Source: Mesorhizobium loti
GTDB lineage: Bacteria; Pseudomonadota; Alphaproteobacteria; Rhizobiales; Rhizobiaceae
Direction: 5' to 3'
Assembly (NCBI RefSeq): GCF_003148495.1
Contig: NZ_QGGH01000022.1
Coordinates: 1-64,000, forward strand
Length of the DNA stretch: 64,000 nucleotides
Shown here: piece after piece, positions 26,244 through 34,753 of the stretch
Position numbering within the stretch: position 1 is the stretch's first letter
How the letters are laid out: every line of letters begins with the position of its first letter
Translations under genes and position numbers: made by a program
Notes under the pieces: model-generated
The model's database searches: none
Seen by the model: the letters and a program-made list of their open reading frames with translations, nothing else
Told to the model about the DNA's origin: nothing

Positions 26244-28033
26244 CAGATCGTACGGCAACGTCTCTGGTCAAACCAAACCGGCCACACTTCACCGATGTCG
26301 AGGGACTGCGCGCGATGGTCGGCCAAGGCGACTCGTTCGGCGTCGGCGGCCACCATTTTGCCCGCCTGCCGATCGCATTGCTGCGCGCGATCGCCCGGTC
26401 CGGCATCAAGGACTTGCGTTATGTTTGCTGGGCCGGCGGCTTGCCGCTCGAACTGCTGCTCGAAGCGAATGCGGTGGCGGAAATAGACCTCTGCTTTTCC
26501 AGCCTCGACATTTTTGGCCTTCCGCCACGGTTCCGCGCCGCTGCCGAGAGCGGTGTACTACCGGTTCGCGATTGGACGGCACTGGCCATGATCCAGGCCC
26601 TGCGAGCGGCGCAGCAGAACCTGCCGTCAATGCCGTTCCAGTTGCCGGATGGATCCGACATGCTGGCGCGCGTGCCGGGTGCGAGCGGCGAGCCCGATCC
26701 GATTTCAGGGACCGCTACCGGATTCATCCCGCCGCTGCGGCTCGACACATTCGTCGTCCACGCTCAGCGCGCCGATGAAAACGGCAACGTCCAGATCATC
26801 GGGCCGCGTGCACTGGACTTCGCCATGGCGGGTGCTGCGCGGCAGGTGCTGGTCACGGTCGAGGAAATCGTCCCAGTTGGGGCGCTGCGGCAGGACGGGC
26901 GCCAGAGCATCCTCACTCGCAATCAGGTTTCGGCCATTGCAATGGCGCCGGGCGGCGCCTATCCGGCGTCCTGCCTGCCATTTTATGTCACGGACTATCA
27001 GAGATTGTCGGAAGCATTCGCGGTCAGGGAAACGCCTCTGGCGCACAATCTCCGCCTGCCGTTCGAAGGCGTGCCGGCTCCCGTTCGAGAAGCTGCGAAA
27101 GTCCGTGCTGAAACGGTTATCGCCATGCCCGCGATGGCGCCTGAGAAAAAGAACGCATCCGTCGACGAGATCATTGCCGCCCGCATCGCTGCCGAACTCG
27201 ATAATGAGAGCTTTGCCAGCGCAGGCGCGGTGTCGCCGCTAGCCAACGTCGCCTACCGGCTGGCCAAGGCGACGCACGCGCCGGATATGATCATCGCGAC
27301 GATGAGTTGCGGCCATCTCGACATTGAGCCGAGCCCGATGATCCTGTCGCTGATCGAAAGCCTCGATTGCGAGACGGCGGTGGCGCATGCCGGCGGCGAC
27401 GACACCTACTCGACTTATTATCAGGCGGGCGCGGTGACGCATGAGATCGTCGGTGCCGCGCAAGTCGACCGGCGCGGCCGCGTCAACACCATCGCGCTAC
27501 GCAAACCAAGCGGAGGCCTGATCCGGTTGCCCGGGCAGGGTGGCATGGCCGATGTCGCCAACATGCATCGCGACTACCTGCTCTACATTCCCCGCCATTC
27601 GGTCCAGTCATTGGTGGACGAGGTCGAGATTGTCAGTTCGGCTCGCGGGCTGTTGACGCCGGCCGAGCGCGAGCCGATGGGCTATCGCACCGGCAAGGCG
27701 CTGGTTTTCACCGATCTCTGCGTCTTTCGGCTCGATCAGACATCCAGGGAATTGACCGTCGTCGAAACCATGCCTGGCATCACGCACCAGCAGATCCGCG
27801 ACGCCACAGGATTTGCGGTGACGTTCGATGCCGACTGCCAGCAGGTCCCGCTGCCTTCCAACGACACGCTCGCCATCCTGCGAAACCGCATCGACCCGCT
27901 CGGTCTGCGTCGTCTGGAATTTGTCAGCGCCAAGGAGCGTGGTGCGCTCATCGCCGAGATCCTTGCGGCCGACCGCGCCATGGTTGAACGCTGCATCGCC
28001 GAACAGCAGAGGCTGCAAATCGCAAGGAGCTGA
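26240..28033 (+). CDS. Fused class-I CoA-transferase-like protein (GctA+GctB halves)
   Basis: The 597-residue protein joins an alpha half (VGQGDSFGVGGHHFARLPIA; LDTFVVHAQRADENGNVQII; VLVTVEEIVPVG) to a beta half (AAQVDRRGRVNTIALRK; PRHSVQSLVDEVEIVSSARG; LVFTDLCVFRL), as in glutaconate CoA-transferase. In the beta half, where class-I transferases carry the catalytic Glu of an E-S-G motif, I read IIATMSCGHLD, with no Glu. IpdAB, a steroid-pathway member of this fold, also lacks the transferase glutamate and hydrolyses a C-C bond. So a hydrolase or lyase role is possible. Start is GTG overlapping the epimerase stop. Confidence 0.82.
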   Translation: MTDRTATSLVKPNRPHFTDVEGLRAMVGQGDSFGVGGHHFARLPIALLRAIARSGIKDLRYVCWAGGLPLELLLEANAVAEIDLCFSSLDIFGLPPRFRAAAESGVLPVRDWTALAMIQALRAAQQNLPSMPFQLPDGSDMLARVPGASGEPDPISGTATGFIPPLRLDTFVVHAQRADENGNVQIIGPRALDFAMAGAARQVLVTVEEIVPVGALRQDGRQSILTRNQVSAIAMAPGGAYPASCLPFYVTDYQRLSEAFAVRETPLAHNLRLPFEGVPAPVREAAKVRAETVIAMPAMAPEKKNASVDEIIAARIAAELDNESFASAGAVSPLANVAYRLAKATHAPDMIIATMSCGHLDIEPSPMILSLIESLDCETAVAHAGGDDTYSTYYQAGAVTHEIVGAAQVDRRGRVNTIALRKPSGGLIRLPGQGGMADVANMHRDYLLYIPRHSVQSLVDEVEIVSSARGLLTPAEREPMGYRTGKALVFTDLCVFRLDQTSRELTVVETMPGITHQQIRDATGFAVTFDADCQQVPLPSNDTLAILRNRIDPLGLRRLEFVSAKERGALIAEILAADRAMVERCIAEQQRLQIARS

Positions 28034-28036
28034 TCC

Positions 28037-28870
28037 ATGGCAAAGCCGTTGCTCGACATGTCCGCCGCGCGCGTCTTTTTCGACGGCATCTTCACCAGCC
28101 CACGCGTCGCGCATCCGGAGGGCGTGGCCATCCACAGCGATGGGTCCATCTGGTGCGGCACTGAAACCGGCGATCTCTTGCGGCTGACCGCCGGTGGTAG
28201 CTCGGTCGAGCGCATTGGCGGCACGGATGGCTTTCTGCTGGGCATTGCCTTCGACAGCGCCGGCAACTGTTTTGCCTGCGACCTGAAGCATGCTGCGATC
28301 TTTCGTTGGGATGCCGCGACAGCGCGCATGGAGCACTTCGCGTCGTCTGGCATCCGTGTGCCGAACTATCCGATCGTCGACGAGGCGAGAGGCTGGCTCT
28401 ACGTGTCCGACAGTGTCGGCGAGGACAATCGCTCCGGCATCTTCCGCTACGATCTCAAGACGGGCGAGGGCGGTCTGTGGTGCCAGGAGGCGATGTCGTT
28501 CGCCAATGGCATGGCCATGGCGCCGGACGGCAACGGCCTCTATGTCGTGGAGAGCAACGCGCCTTGCATCAGTTATGTACCGATCCGCACCGACGGCACG
28601 GCAGGGGCGCGCAAAGTTGTCGTCGAAGGCGTGCACAATGTTCCAGATGGCGTCGCCTTCGCGCCTGACGGCTCGCTGTTCATCTCATGCTACGAGCCAA
28701 GCCGGATCTATCGCTGGCGAAAAGACCGAGGTCTCGAAGTGCTGATCGAGGATCCAACGGCGACCACCCTGGCTCACCCCACCAACATCGCCTTCAAGGG
28801 CGACAAACTCTACACGGCAAATCTTGGCCGCTGGCACATTACGGAGATTGATTTGGCCGCAATTGCATAG
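28037..28870 (+). CDS. SMP-30/gluconolactonase-family lactonase
   Basis: The 277-residue six-bladed propeller carries the metal ligands of sugar lactonases: Glu in HPEGVAIHSDGSIWCG, Asn in SFANGMAMAPDG and Asp in VPDGVAFAPDGSLFISCYEP. It hydrolyses an aldonolactone to the free acid, which fits an SDR sugar dehydrogenase earlier in the operon. It is the last gene; a weak hairpin (CCGCCA/TGGCGG at 28900-28915) lies 30 bp after the stop without a T-run. Confidence 0.9.
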   Translation: MAKPLLDMSAARVFFDGIFTSPRVAHPEGVAIHSDGSIWCGTETGDLLRLTAGGSSVERIGGTDGFLLGIAFDSAGNCFACDLKHAAIFRWDAATARMEHFASSGIRVPNYPIVDEARGWLYVSDSVGEDNRSGIFRYDLKTGEGGLWCQEAMSFANGMAMAPDGNGLYVVESNAPCISYVPIRTDGTAGARKVVVEGVHNVPDGVAFAPDGSLFISCYEPSRIYRWRKDRGLEVLIEDPTATTLAHPTNIAFKGDKLYTANLGRWHITEIDLAAIA

Positions 28871-29336
28871 CCGGCATCGACCGCCGCGCGGCCCGGCTCC
28901 CGCCAACGGTGGCGGCTAGAGGAGTTCACCGATTCACGTAGCAACGCTACCCTCGCCATCCAATGCCTCCAGCGTGGAAAAACTAATGCTTCCAAGAATA
29001 GGCGCTATTGCGCATCTCCACTGTCTTGGCGTTACGAGCTTGGCGCTCTGCCTCGATAGTAATTTTGAACGGCCGGCTCCAAGCTCTCTCTGTCGACGCG
29101 GCAGTGGGTCATGAAAGCCTCCCTTGGCTAACTGACTTTGAATGCCGATCGTATGAAAACGTTCCTGCACAGTATCAGGATGTTAGGTTCGACTGGGACG
29201 AATACTAGGTCGTTTCAGTGCAAACGACTCGCATGTGAGTGTACGAAAGCGTACAATACGTACGTCACCCGCCATTCTAGGCATACGGGTGCTTGGAAGC
29301 CAACTCAGGTGCTCCCGCCGCTAAGCGGAGGCTGAA
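28871..29336. other. Intergenic stretch with palindromes, no gene seen
   Basis: No convincing coding frame. It holds the hairpin at 28900-28915, then GTACGAAAGCGTAC (29241-29254, 5-bp arms) and the 8-bp palindrome ACGTACGT (29258-29265). They lie 72-96 bp before the next start codon and may be a promoter-proximal operator. Base composition is lower in GC than in the operons to the left, marking the edge of the accessory region. Confidence 0.5.
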
Positions 29337-29558
29337 ATGGCAGCAGATCAATACAGGTTGACGGCCTTCGATTGCGAGGCCGTACGGAACGCCTTCAGAA
29401 AATCCGGCGTGGAAAGACGCATCTCGGGAAGAAATAGGCGCCAATACGCCAGACTTCTCGCGCTCGAACTCACCGAATTGGGTGAAATCGACCCCCACAT
29501 TCTGAAGTGGATTGTAACGCGCGCGGCATGGAGTGACGGTCATGGGCACTTTTGTTGA
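29337..29558 (+). CDS. Hypothetical protein (73 aa)
   Basis: Unrecognised small basic protein with a good Shine-Dalgarno sequence (CGGAGG, six bases before the ATG). It is predicted soluble and mainly helical, with an arginine-rich centre (ERRISGRNRRQYARLLALEL) and a C-terminal helix containing IDPHILKWIVTRAAW. It overlaps the next small gene by 17 bp, so the two are likely a unit. No function can be assigned. Confidence 0.6.
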   Translation: MAADQYRLTAFDCEAVRNAFRKSGVERRISGRNRRQYARLLALELTELGEIDPHILKWIVTRAAWSDGHGHFC

Positions 29559-29877
29559 CCCTTCAAGGACGGTAGACCCGCCTCTTCAATCCTATATTCT
29601 TGGTAGCCTCGTACGGCGACGGCGGGGCGCCGTGGTGTCGACCAATGCGATTGTCGCGGAGATCAGATTCGCGCTTCCCGGGTGCCAGGTCGAGGATTCG
29701 CAGATGGCAAAGTTCATATCAGAGGCCGCCATGCTGCTCGGTCTGGTCCCGGTCTTCGACCCTGCGTGGAAGGGGGACGTCAGCCCTGGTGCGGACCAAC
29801 GGCTCCCTTGGGTCCGCCGGCACAAAAAAGCCCGCGCCCGTGCGGCACCGGGCCTTGGTTCGCGTGACCAAAGCTAA
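29542..29877 (+). CDS. Hypothetical protein (111 aa)
   Basis: Unrecognised. The central part (VSTNAIVAEIRFALPGCQVE to FISEAAMLLGLVPVFDP) reads like a small winged-helix or helical domain, with the proline- and arginine-rich tail RLPWVRRHKKARARAA. The frame can also start at GTG 29533. The last 55 bases form a hairpin with a T-run on the opposite strand, so the true C-terminus or even the frame near the end is uncertain. Overlap with the preceding gene suggests co-translation. Confidence 0.5.
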   Translation: MGTFVDPSRTVDPPLQSYILGSLVRRRRGAVVSTNAIVAEIRFALPGCQVEDSQMAKFISEAAMLLGLVPVFDPAWKGDVSPGADQRLPWVRRHKKARARAAPGLGSRDQS

Positions 29878-29965
29878 AAGACTGTCGACGACGGGGAATG
29901 GCGATGATTTTTGAAGGCTTCTCATAGCTCTTCTTCATTGTGGCTCCTCGCTATCCCGTAAAAAG

Positions 29966-29989
29966 AGCCCGCCTGGGAAAAGGCGGGCT
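29966..29989 (-). terminator. Rho-independent terminator of the minus-strand gene at 30100-30354
   Basis: On the minus strand AGCCCGCC, an 8-base loop, GGCGGGCT and then CTTTTT form a strong intrinsic terminator, 110 bp after the stop of the small gene. Confidence 0.8.
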
Positions 29990-30099
29990 AGAGTTTGGAG
30001 CTGGGATCAACCAGCATAGGGCTAACGAGCGGGGGACGGGTTGGTTACGCTGGGAGGCGCGACCGTCTGCGAGGTGGCGCACCTTGTGGCAATGGCGTC

Positions 30100-30354
30100 T
30101 CAGTGCATCAGGTAAAACCGTTGACCCGTGTATTGAGCGCCCTCCACCCACAATGCGAGCGCAATGGCTGGCGAACGTCCCTTGACTTCAAAATTGCGGC
30201 CCCGATAGCTTCCTGCCGCAATCCATACTGTCTTTGAACGCTGGTAAATCGCGATGCCCCGTGCATTCGCCCAGGCGTAGAGTTCTGCACCATTTCGACC
30301 CTTTTCCCAGCCTGGGGCCGATGCTGTCTCTGTATAAGAAAGCTGCGTATCCAT
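30100..30354 (-). CDS. Small protein of the 'QRSKTVW' paralogue family, copy 1
   Basis: The 84-residue protein ends in a compact domain: IAIYQRSKTVWIAAGSYRG, NFEVKGRSPAIALALW, then EGAQYTGQR. Two relatives lie at 31357 and 35205. GGGAGG is placed 10 bases before the ATG and its own terminator lies downstream, so it is a real transcription unit. The shape suggests three beta strands and a helix: a strand with an aromatic/basic patch, a basic turn, then an amphipathic helix ending in Tyr-Thr-Gly. I do not recognise the family; nucleic-acid binding is only a guess from the basic patch. Confidence 0.7.
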   Translation of the reverse strand: MDTQLSYTETASAPGWEKGRNGAELYAWANARGIAIYQRSKTVWIAAGSYRGRNFEVKGRSPAIALALWVEGAQYTGQRFYLMH

Positions 30355-31356
30355 ATTAGATTAGCCTCCCTAATCTTGATAACGTAAGCGCCGTCTCCAA
30401 CATCACGGGATGAATGATCGGACTACTCCGTTTCGGTTATGTGTCGACCACTCCACGATCAGGTATCCGCCATAGACAAGAAGGTCCTTCGCCTTGGGTC
30501 AGGTGACGGGAGTGATCGCGTCTTGGTCCGATGTGGCTCTTGGCGCCAGCCGTATCGAGATGACCGGCAAGGCTGCCTGAGAGGGACGCTTAGCCGCCTG
30601 TCCCGGCCTCTGCGGCGGGAGCTTGGTGTTCCTCTCCGCACCACGCAGATTACGCTTATATTAGCACTCGCGCAACAAGGTTGGCTCTATGCAGGGAGGG
30701 TCAACAGACTGGATCTTGACCGTTTGGGCACGGACTCTATGTAGATTGAATTCTAGGATAATACGGGCATTTTTGTGCGATGAGCAGTTTCGAAAGCGGC
30801 AAAGTCGAGGTGGAGGTGGCGCCGTTCCGGCCGACTGACAATCGTCGCAAGCATTCCAGGAAAAGTGTGAAGCGGTTTTCCAGGGAAAAGGGCAAAGCAC
30901 TTTCCCTTGGGAATTGCGTCAAGACAAACGGTTACATCGGCTCGCCGTTTCCGTGAAACGGTGGACTGCTCTAGGTCTTGCCGCGGCTTTATCTGGAACG
31001 AATGGCCGGTGGGGCTCGCTGCGTTGGACAGCTTTGCTTTGCGCCACACCGGCCATGCGGGTTGGATTGGGTGTCCCCGCGTTGATCAATTTATAGGCAT
31101 ATTAGCAATAGCGCAAATAAGACTGAAGTCCCATGGAAGTCCAATCGTGGGAATTGGTGGCGGCCAGCTATCTACAGGCAATAGGGGCTCAGCGACGCGG
31201 TCGCACGGGCTGTTTGGACGCGACGTCTGATGCGTAAAAGCAGGCATCTATGTCAAATGCAAAAGACAGCGGCCCAATATGAACATAGACCAGTATATCG
31301 CCTAGCGATGGCGAGCACCGTCGTCGGCAATTTTGGGAGCCAGCAGGCCAGAGCCA
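30355..31356. other. Accessory intergenic stretch, no firm gene
   Basis: Apart from the palindromic repeat at 30851-30920, I see no supported gene. A 58-residue frame at 30780-30956 (MSSFESGKVEVEVAPFRPTD...) runs into that repeat and is probably chance. A short frame ending at about 30582 (SWSDVALGASRIEMTGKAA) looks protein-like and may be the remnant of a decayed gene. Two related AT-rich strings (ATATTAGCACTCGCGCAA near 30658 and ATATTAGCAATAGCGCAA near 31100) recur. Confidence 0.4.
30851..30920. repeat. RIME-like interspersed palindromic element
   Basis: Two hairpins follow each other: GGAAAA/TTTTCC (30859-30864 with 30876-30881) and GGGAAA/TTTCCC (30883-30888 with 30901-30906), then GGAATTGCGTCAAGACAAA. 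Strings such as 'ATTCCAGGAAAAGTGTGAAG' and 'GGAATTGCGTCAA' recur, from memory, in intergenic repeats of many rhizobial and Brucella genomes. Only one copy is seen here. Confidence 0.5.
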
Positions 31357-31548
31357 ATGCATCGCGATCACGAAGAGATCTTTTATCGGGCGAATGCTCT
31401 TGGCGTCACGATCTTTCAACGTTCAAAAACGGTGTGGGTAGCCACCGGAAGCCACCGGGGTCGCCATTTTGAGGTCAAAGCGCGTTCTCCTGCGATCGTA
31501 CTCGCATTGTGGATGGAAGCCGCTCAGTACACAGGTCAACGGATTTAG
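31357..31548 (+). CDS. Small protein of the 'QRSKTVW' paralogue family, copy 2
   Basis: The 63-residue protein (MHRDHEEIFYRANALGVTIF then QRSKTVWVATGSHRGRHFEV) matches copy 1 over its whole C-terminal 50 residues, ending EAAQYTGQR. It lies on the opposite strand, 1 kb away. The start is uncertain: the ATG at 31357 lacks a strong ribosome-binding site, and a TTG at 31333 has none better. Conservation of the domain between copies, with many silent and conservative changes, argues that it is or was translated. Confidence 0.6.
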   Translation: MHRDHEEIFYRANALGVTIFQRSKTVWVATGSHRGRHFEVKARSPAIVLALWMEAAQYTGQRI

Positions 31549-32134
31549 CGCCTCGCAATGACAGGCGCGCCTGGACAGCGATCGCATCTCAGGGATGTTG
31601 GAACTTGATCAACCTGCTGTCCTCAAAGTCCGTCCCGGCTCGTGCAGGAAAAATCGGGACGGGAAGTCGGAACCGGAATGTACCTTGCCCGAAGCGTCGA
31701 GCAACCGCGGAATCTACGCACGACAACATTGTCAGATGGTTAACAAATGGTTGCTTCTGAACTTTGGGATTTGTCAGGCTGGTGTCAAGAACGCAATGAA
31801 CAGTCAGATCACACTGGCGATCGAACGCCCGACAATTCTAAATAGATATGCCAGTTTCTACTTGGCCACACAGCACGCTAAATGGCTCGCCGTTGCTGCC
31901 AATGCAGGCGACTGTTGTCGACTGCCGCATCGATTGGCAAGTTCTATGCAGATATCCAAGCAATAGCTAATGCTCCTGTTTTTGAAGGAGAGGTGAGTAA
32001 ATTTTGATCGGAAATCGATTCAGAAATTATAAAACATGCCGACAGCCGTATCGTCAGACAAGACTCGATCTTCCGGAAAAAATAAACGACAAGATTCTCA
32101 GGGGCTGATTATCACCATGTTATGGAGGTCTATC
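31549..32134. other. Intergenic stretch, no gene seen
   Basis: A 123-codon open frame at 31595-31966 has an unlikely composition (scattered Cys, Asn, Gln) and no ribosome-binding site, so I do not call it. The last 150 bp are AT-rich and probably contain the promoter of the glycine-rich protein gene. Confidence 0.45.
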
Positions 32135-32437
32135 ATGATCATACGCGTTCTTACCGCAATTTCTCTTGCTGCATCTGTTGCCTCGGTCTCGACGACCAGC
32201 TTTGCTGAGTCTTCGACCAAAATTGTATCTGTGGAAGCAGGTAAGGCAGGTCGCGCTGCCGAACCCGGCAAGGCAGGTCGCGCTGCAGAACCCGGCAAGG
32301 CCGGCGGTGCTGGGGAAACCGGTGGCAAGGCTGGCGGTGCTGGCGAAACCGGCGGCAAGGCTGGCGGAGCCGGTGAGTCCGGAGGCAAGTCCGGCGGCAC
32401 TGGAGAAGGTGGCAGCAAGGGTAGCAAGGGCAACTGA
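32135..32437 (+). CDS. Secreted glycine-rich GETGGKAGGA-repeat protein, copy 1
   Basis: The 100-residue precursor has a Sec signal peptide (MIIRVLTAISLAASVASVST, likely cut after TSFA). The mature part is low-complexity: two EPGKAGRAA-like units, then GETGGKAGGA decapeptides, then a Ser/Lys/Gly tail (GGSKGSKGN). Glu and Lys alternate every few residues so the chain carries mixed charge and should be disordered and extended. GGAGG lies before the ATG. A larger relative lies at 35620-36159. I know no function for this family; a periplasmic or surface, perhaps polysaccharide- or desiccation-related, role is guesswork. Confidence 0.8.
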   Translation: MIIRVLTAISLAASVASVSTTSFAESSTKIVSVEAGKAGRAAEPGKAGRAAEPGKAGGAGETGGKAGGAGETGGKAGGAGESGGKSGGTGEGGSKGSKGN

Positions 32438-32470
32438 TCGTCCTATCGATCCTGCCAGATCATTAAAGAG

Positions 32471-32501
32471 CGCACCTCGCCCGCGTATGCTGGCGGGTGC
32501 G
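32471..32501 (+). terminator. Hairpin after the glycine-rich gene
   Basis: CGCACCTCGCC pairs with GGCGGGTGCG (one bulge), followed by TTCAACCTTTT. It lies 34 bp after the stop between converging genes; a weak or bidirectional terminator is likely. Confidence 0.45.
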
Positions 32502-32746
32502 TTCAACCTTTTCGAGCTTCCCACCCCGCATGCGGTCGGAAACGCAGGCTGATGCCTTCAAGGGGTGAGGTCGGGATCCTGTCAGGAAAAGTGGCGCAAT
32601 CGAACGGCGATTGTCGTGCCGCGATTGCTGGAGGCTGGACGACCGCCGCAAGTCGAGCGTCTGCGGTCTTGCCAAAATGCAGCCGCTGGCTGGCGGCCCG
32701 GCGGCGAGAACTTCCCTTATGAGCCACTTCCATTCACCGGCGTGCA

Positions 32747-34753
32747 TCACTCCGGATCGGGATCCGGCGATTGGCCTGCCGCGCCTGGAAGCGTCCAACT
32801 CGTGCTTTCGACCCACGCGCAGTGATTCAAGTTGGATATCCACATGCGTTCGTTCGCTCGTCGAAATGCCAACAGCGCCTGCAGTTCCACCCTGCCTCTC
32901 TCGTGTCTGGATTCTGGATTTCCGAGCGTAAGCTTGGCGGCGGCTAGAGAGCATAACTTCGCGTGCTGCAATCCCAATCGAAGGAATTGCACCCGCATGG
33001 ACGCCTCCTGATCGCCGTTTGCAGAGGACGCTGCCCTGTCGAGCAATTCTTCGGCTGGTGCAAAACTCTCCTCTGGATAGATCGCATGCGCCGCTTTCGC
33101 CCAGCTTCGCCAACGCGACGCCCCAAGAGCCTCAAAGGTGTCATGCAGGCGGGCGCGCCCACCCGACGTATAGGCCTCCCAGAAATCAAAATATTTCCTC
33201 ACGTCAGCCGCGGCCGGGCCGAAGGCTGAGTAGTATTCGGACAGGAGGGTGCTAGCGGGTACTTCGGGACGGATCTGCAAGCGCAGCAACAGGTAAAGAT
33301 TTGGGCCCTGTGTCGCCCAATGGCCTGTCAGCGAATCGAAATCGGTCCCGACCATTCCGTTGTTCGCGGCGCTCTGAAATTCGTCGGCGAACTGGGTCGA
33401 AAATATGTGCGGCATACAATATCCGTCCAGAAAATAGTTCGCCCGCATGAAAAGCTTAGCTTGTGTGTCCGCCCAACCGCGCCACTGGGCCTTCATCCAG
33501 TCTTGCTCGTCGCCACTTCGAGGATAGAACCAGGATGATGGGCAAAATCCGATCATGATGTTCGGGCCCAATTTTACGCCCGATGTCGGAGCGGCGAAGT
33601 AGTTCATATAGGCGTAGCCCACGACAACCGCGTTTGAATTGTATTTCGCAGCGTTCTGCTGGATGGCTTGCCAGGAACGTGCATAACGGTCGGATACGAA
33701 AGGCTTGCTGGCAAGCTTCGACTTCGACGGGATGAATTTTCGATAGTTCGGCGGCTCGGGACCATCCAGCGCCTTGCACACATCGCATTCGCATTGGCCA
33801 GGGACGTCGTTCTCAACAGCGTTGACGAAGGTTGGAAGATGCCCCGGGCGATCGCCTCCATGCTGACGCCACTGCGAGACAATCTCTTCGTGCAGACCCG
33901 CATTGGAAATGCACATCGAGAAGCGCCCACCCAGCCGTGAGGGGCCTCGTTTGCCGTTGACCAGCTGGAACCATTCTGGATGCTCAGCGCCATACTGCCG
34001 CCACCAGTCGACGAAGGCATGGCCGTACTTCGCCGGGATTCGGCGACCCATGCGGTTGCGACGCAGAAATGCAGCCTGGGCGTTCATGTAGTCTTCAGCT
34101 GCTGCGGCGGTGAAGCCCATCTCGGGATGATCTTTGGCCCTCAAACCAGCACCCGTGCGCACTTGACGCTGCATGAATCGAGGCGTTACTACGCGATCTT
34201 GAAGAGGAACGACTACTGACTCTGCTTTTGGAACAAACGTTCCCAGTTCGCCCGGCCACAGCCACCGAACCGCAAAGTAGCGATCGAGAAGTTCGTAGAC
34301 GCCGAAGAGCGTTCCCGCGGACGTGTTGACGTCAACAGGACTGCCGCTCGTGTCGTGCCCTGCGATACACAGGTGGCGGCCGACGGTGCGAAGCGCACAC
34401 GACTCTGGCCCCAAGGCGTCGAAATCGACTCCGGCCTTTCGCGCAAACCGGGTATCGCCCAGAAAGATGTGGGTCTTGCCGAGCCCGGTCGACGTCACCT
34501 TGCTCTCGGTCACTGTGGCAGGTTGGAAGCCGGTGGCCTTTTCAATATGCCAGCTGAGTTCCACCGCAGCGTAGTGGACAGAGTCGTTGGGCGTATCGGG
34601 GGTGACCAGAGTGACGACGGGTCTGCCTTCCGCCACCAACGTTACACCATCGCCTGGCTGGTGGTACGCGTCAGCCGGCTTGCAAACGCCGAGCCAGTGC
34701 GACAGGCCTAACAGAGCTCCCTGCGCAAACGTCCTTCGCGACAGTGCAGGCAT
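32747..34753 (-). CDS. DUF4838-type protein with Tat signal (putative glycoside-active)
   Basis: The 668-residue protein starts with a twin-arginine signal (MPALSRRTFAQGALLGLSHW), so it is probably folded before export. Next comes an alpha-glucuronidase-like N-terminal domain (YAAVELSWHIEKATGFQPAT; GTLFGVYELLDRYFAVRWLW), then a barrel with FVNAVENDVPGQCECDVCKA and AYMNYFAAPTSGVKLGPNIM. This order is that of the DUF4838 family, related to GH67/GH115-type enzymes. The substrate is unknown; it could trim uronic-acid-containing glycans. It stands alone, convergent with the glycine-rich gene. The end of the protein lacks known domains. Confidence 0.8.
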   Translation of the reverse strand: MPALSRRTFAQGALLGLSHWLGVCKPADAYHQPGDGVTLVAEGRPVVTLVTPDTPNDSVHYAAVELSWHIEKATGFQPATVTESKVTSTGLGKTHIFLGDTRFARKAGVDFDALGPESCALRTVGRHLCIAGHDTSGSPVDVNTSAGTLFGVYELLDRYFAVRWLWPGELGTFVPKAESVVVPLQDRVVTPRFMQRQVRTGAGLRAKDHPEMGFTAAAAEDYMNAQAAFLRRNRMGRRIPAKYGHAFVDWWRQYGAEHPEWFQLVNGKRGPSRLGGRFSMCISNAGLHEEIVSQWRQHGGDRPGHLPTFVNAVENDVPGQCECDVCKALDGPEPPNYRKFIPSKSKLASKPFVSDRYARSWQAIQQNAAKYNSNAVVVGYAYMNYFAAPTSGVKLGPNIMIGFCPSSWFYPRSGDEQDWMKAQWRGWADTQAKLFMRANYFLDGYCMPHIFSTQFADEFQSAANNGMVGTDFDSLTGHWATQGPNLYLLLRLQIRPEVPASTLLSEYYSAFGPAAADVRKYFDFWEAYTSGGRARLHDTFEALGASRWRSWAKAAHAIYPEESFAPAEELLDRAASSANGDQEASMRVQFLRLGLQHAKLCSLAAAKLTLGNPESRHERGRVELQALLAFRRANERMWISNLNHCAWVESTSWTLPGAAGQSPDPDPE

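Noticed and set aside
29823..29863. Minus-strand terminator-like hairpin with TTTTTT
   Set aside because: It lies within the end of the gene at 29542-29877 and no minus-strand gene ends there; possible but not supported as a feature.
30780..30956. 58-codon frame MSSFESGKVEVEVAPF...
   Set aside because: More than half of it consists of the palindromic repeat element, so chance is likelier than a gene.
31595..31966. 123-codon plus-strand frame
   Set aside because: No ribosome-binding site, irregular codon use and no domain pattern.
32463..33113. 216-codon minus-strand frame overlapping the DUF4838 gene's end
   Set aside because: Same strand but another frame than the Tat-signal protein, which has clear family motifs to its end.
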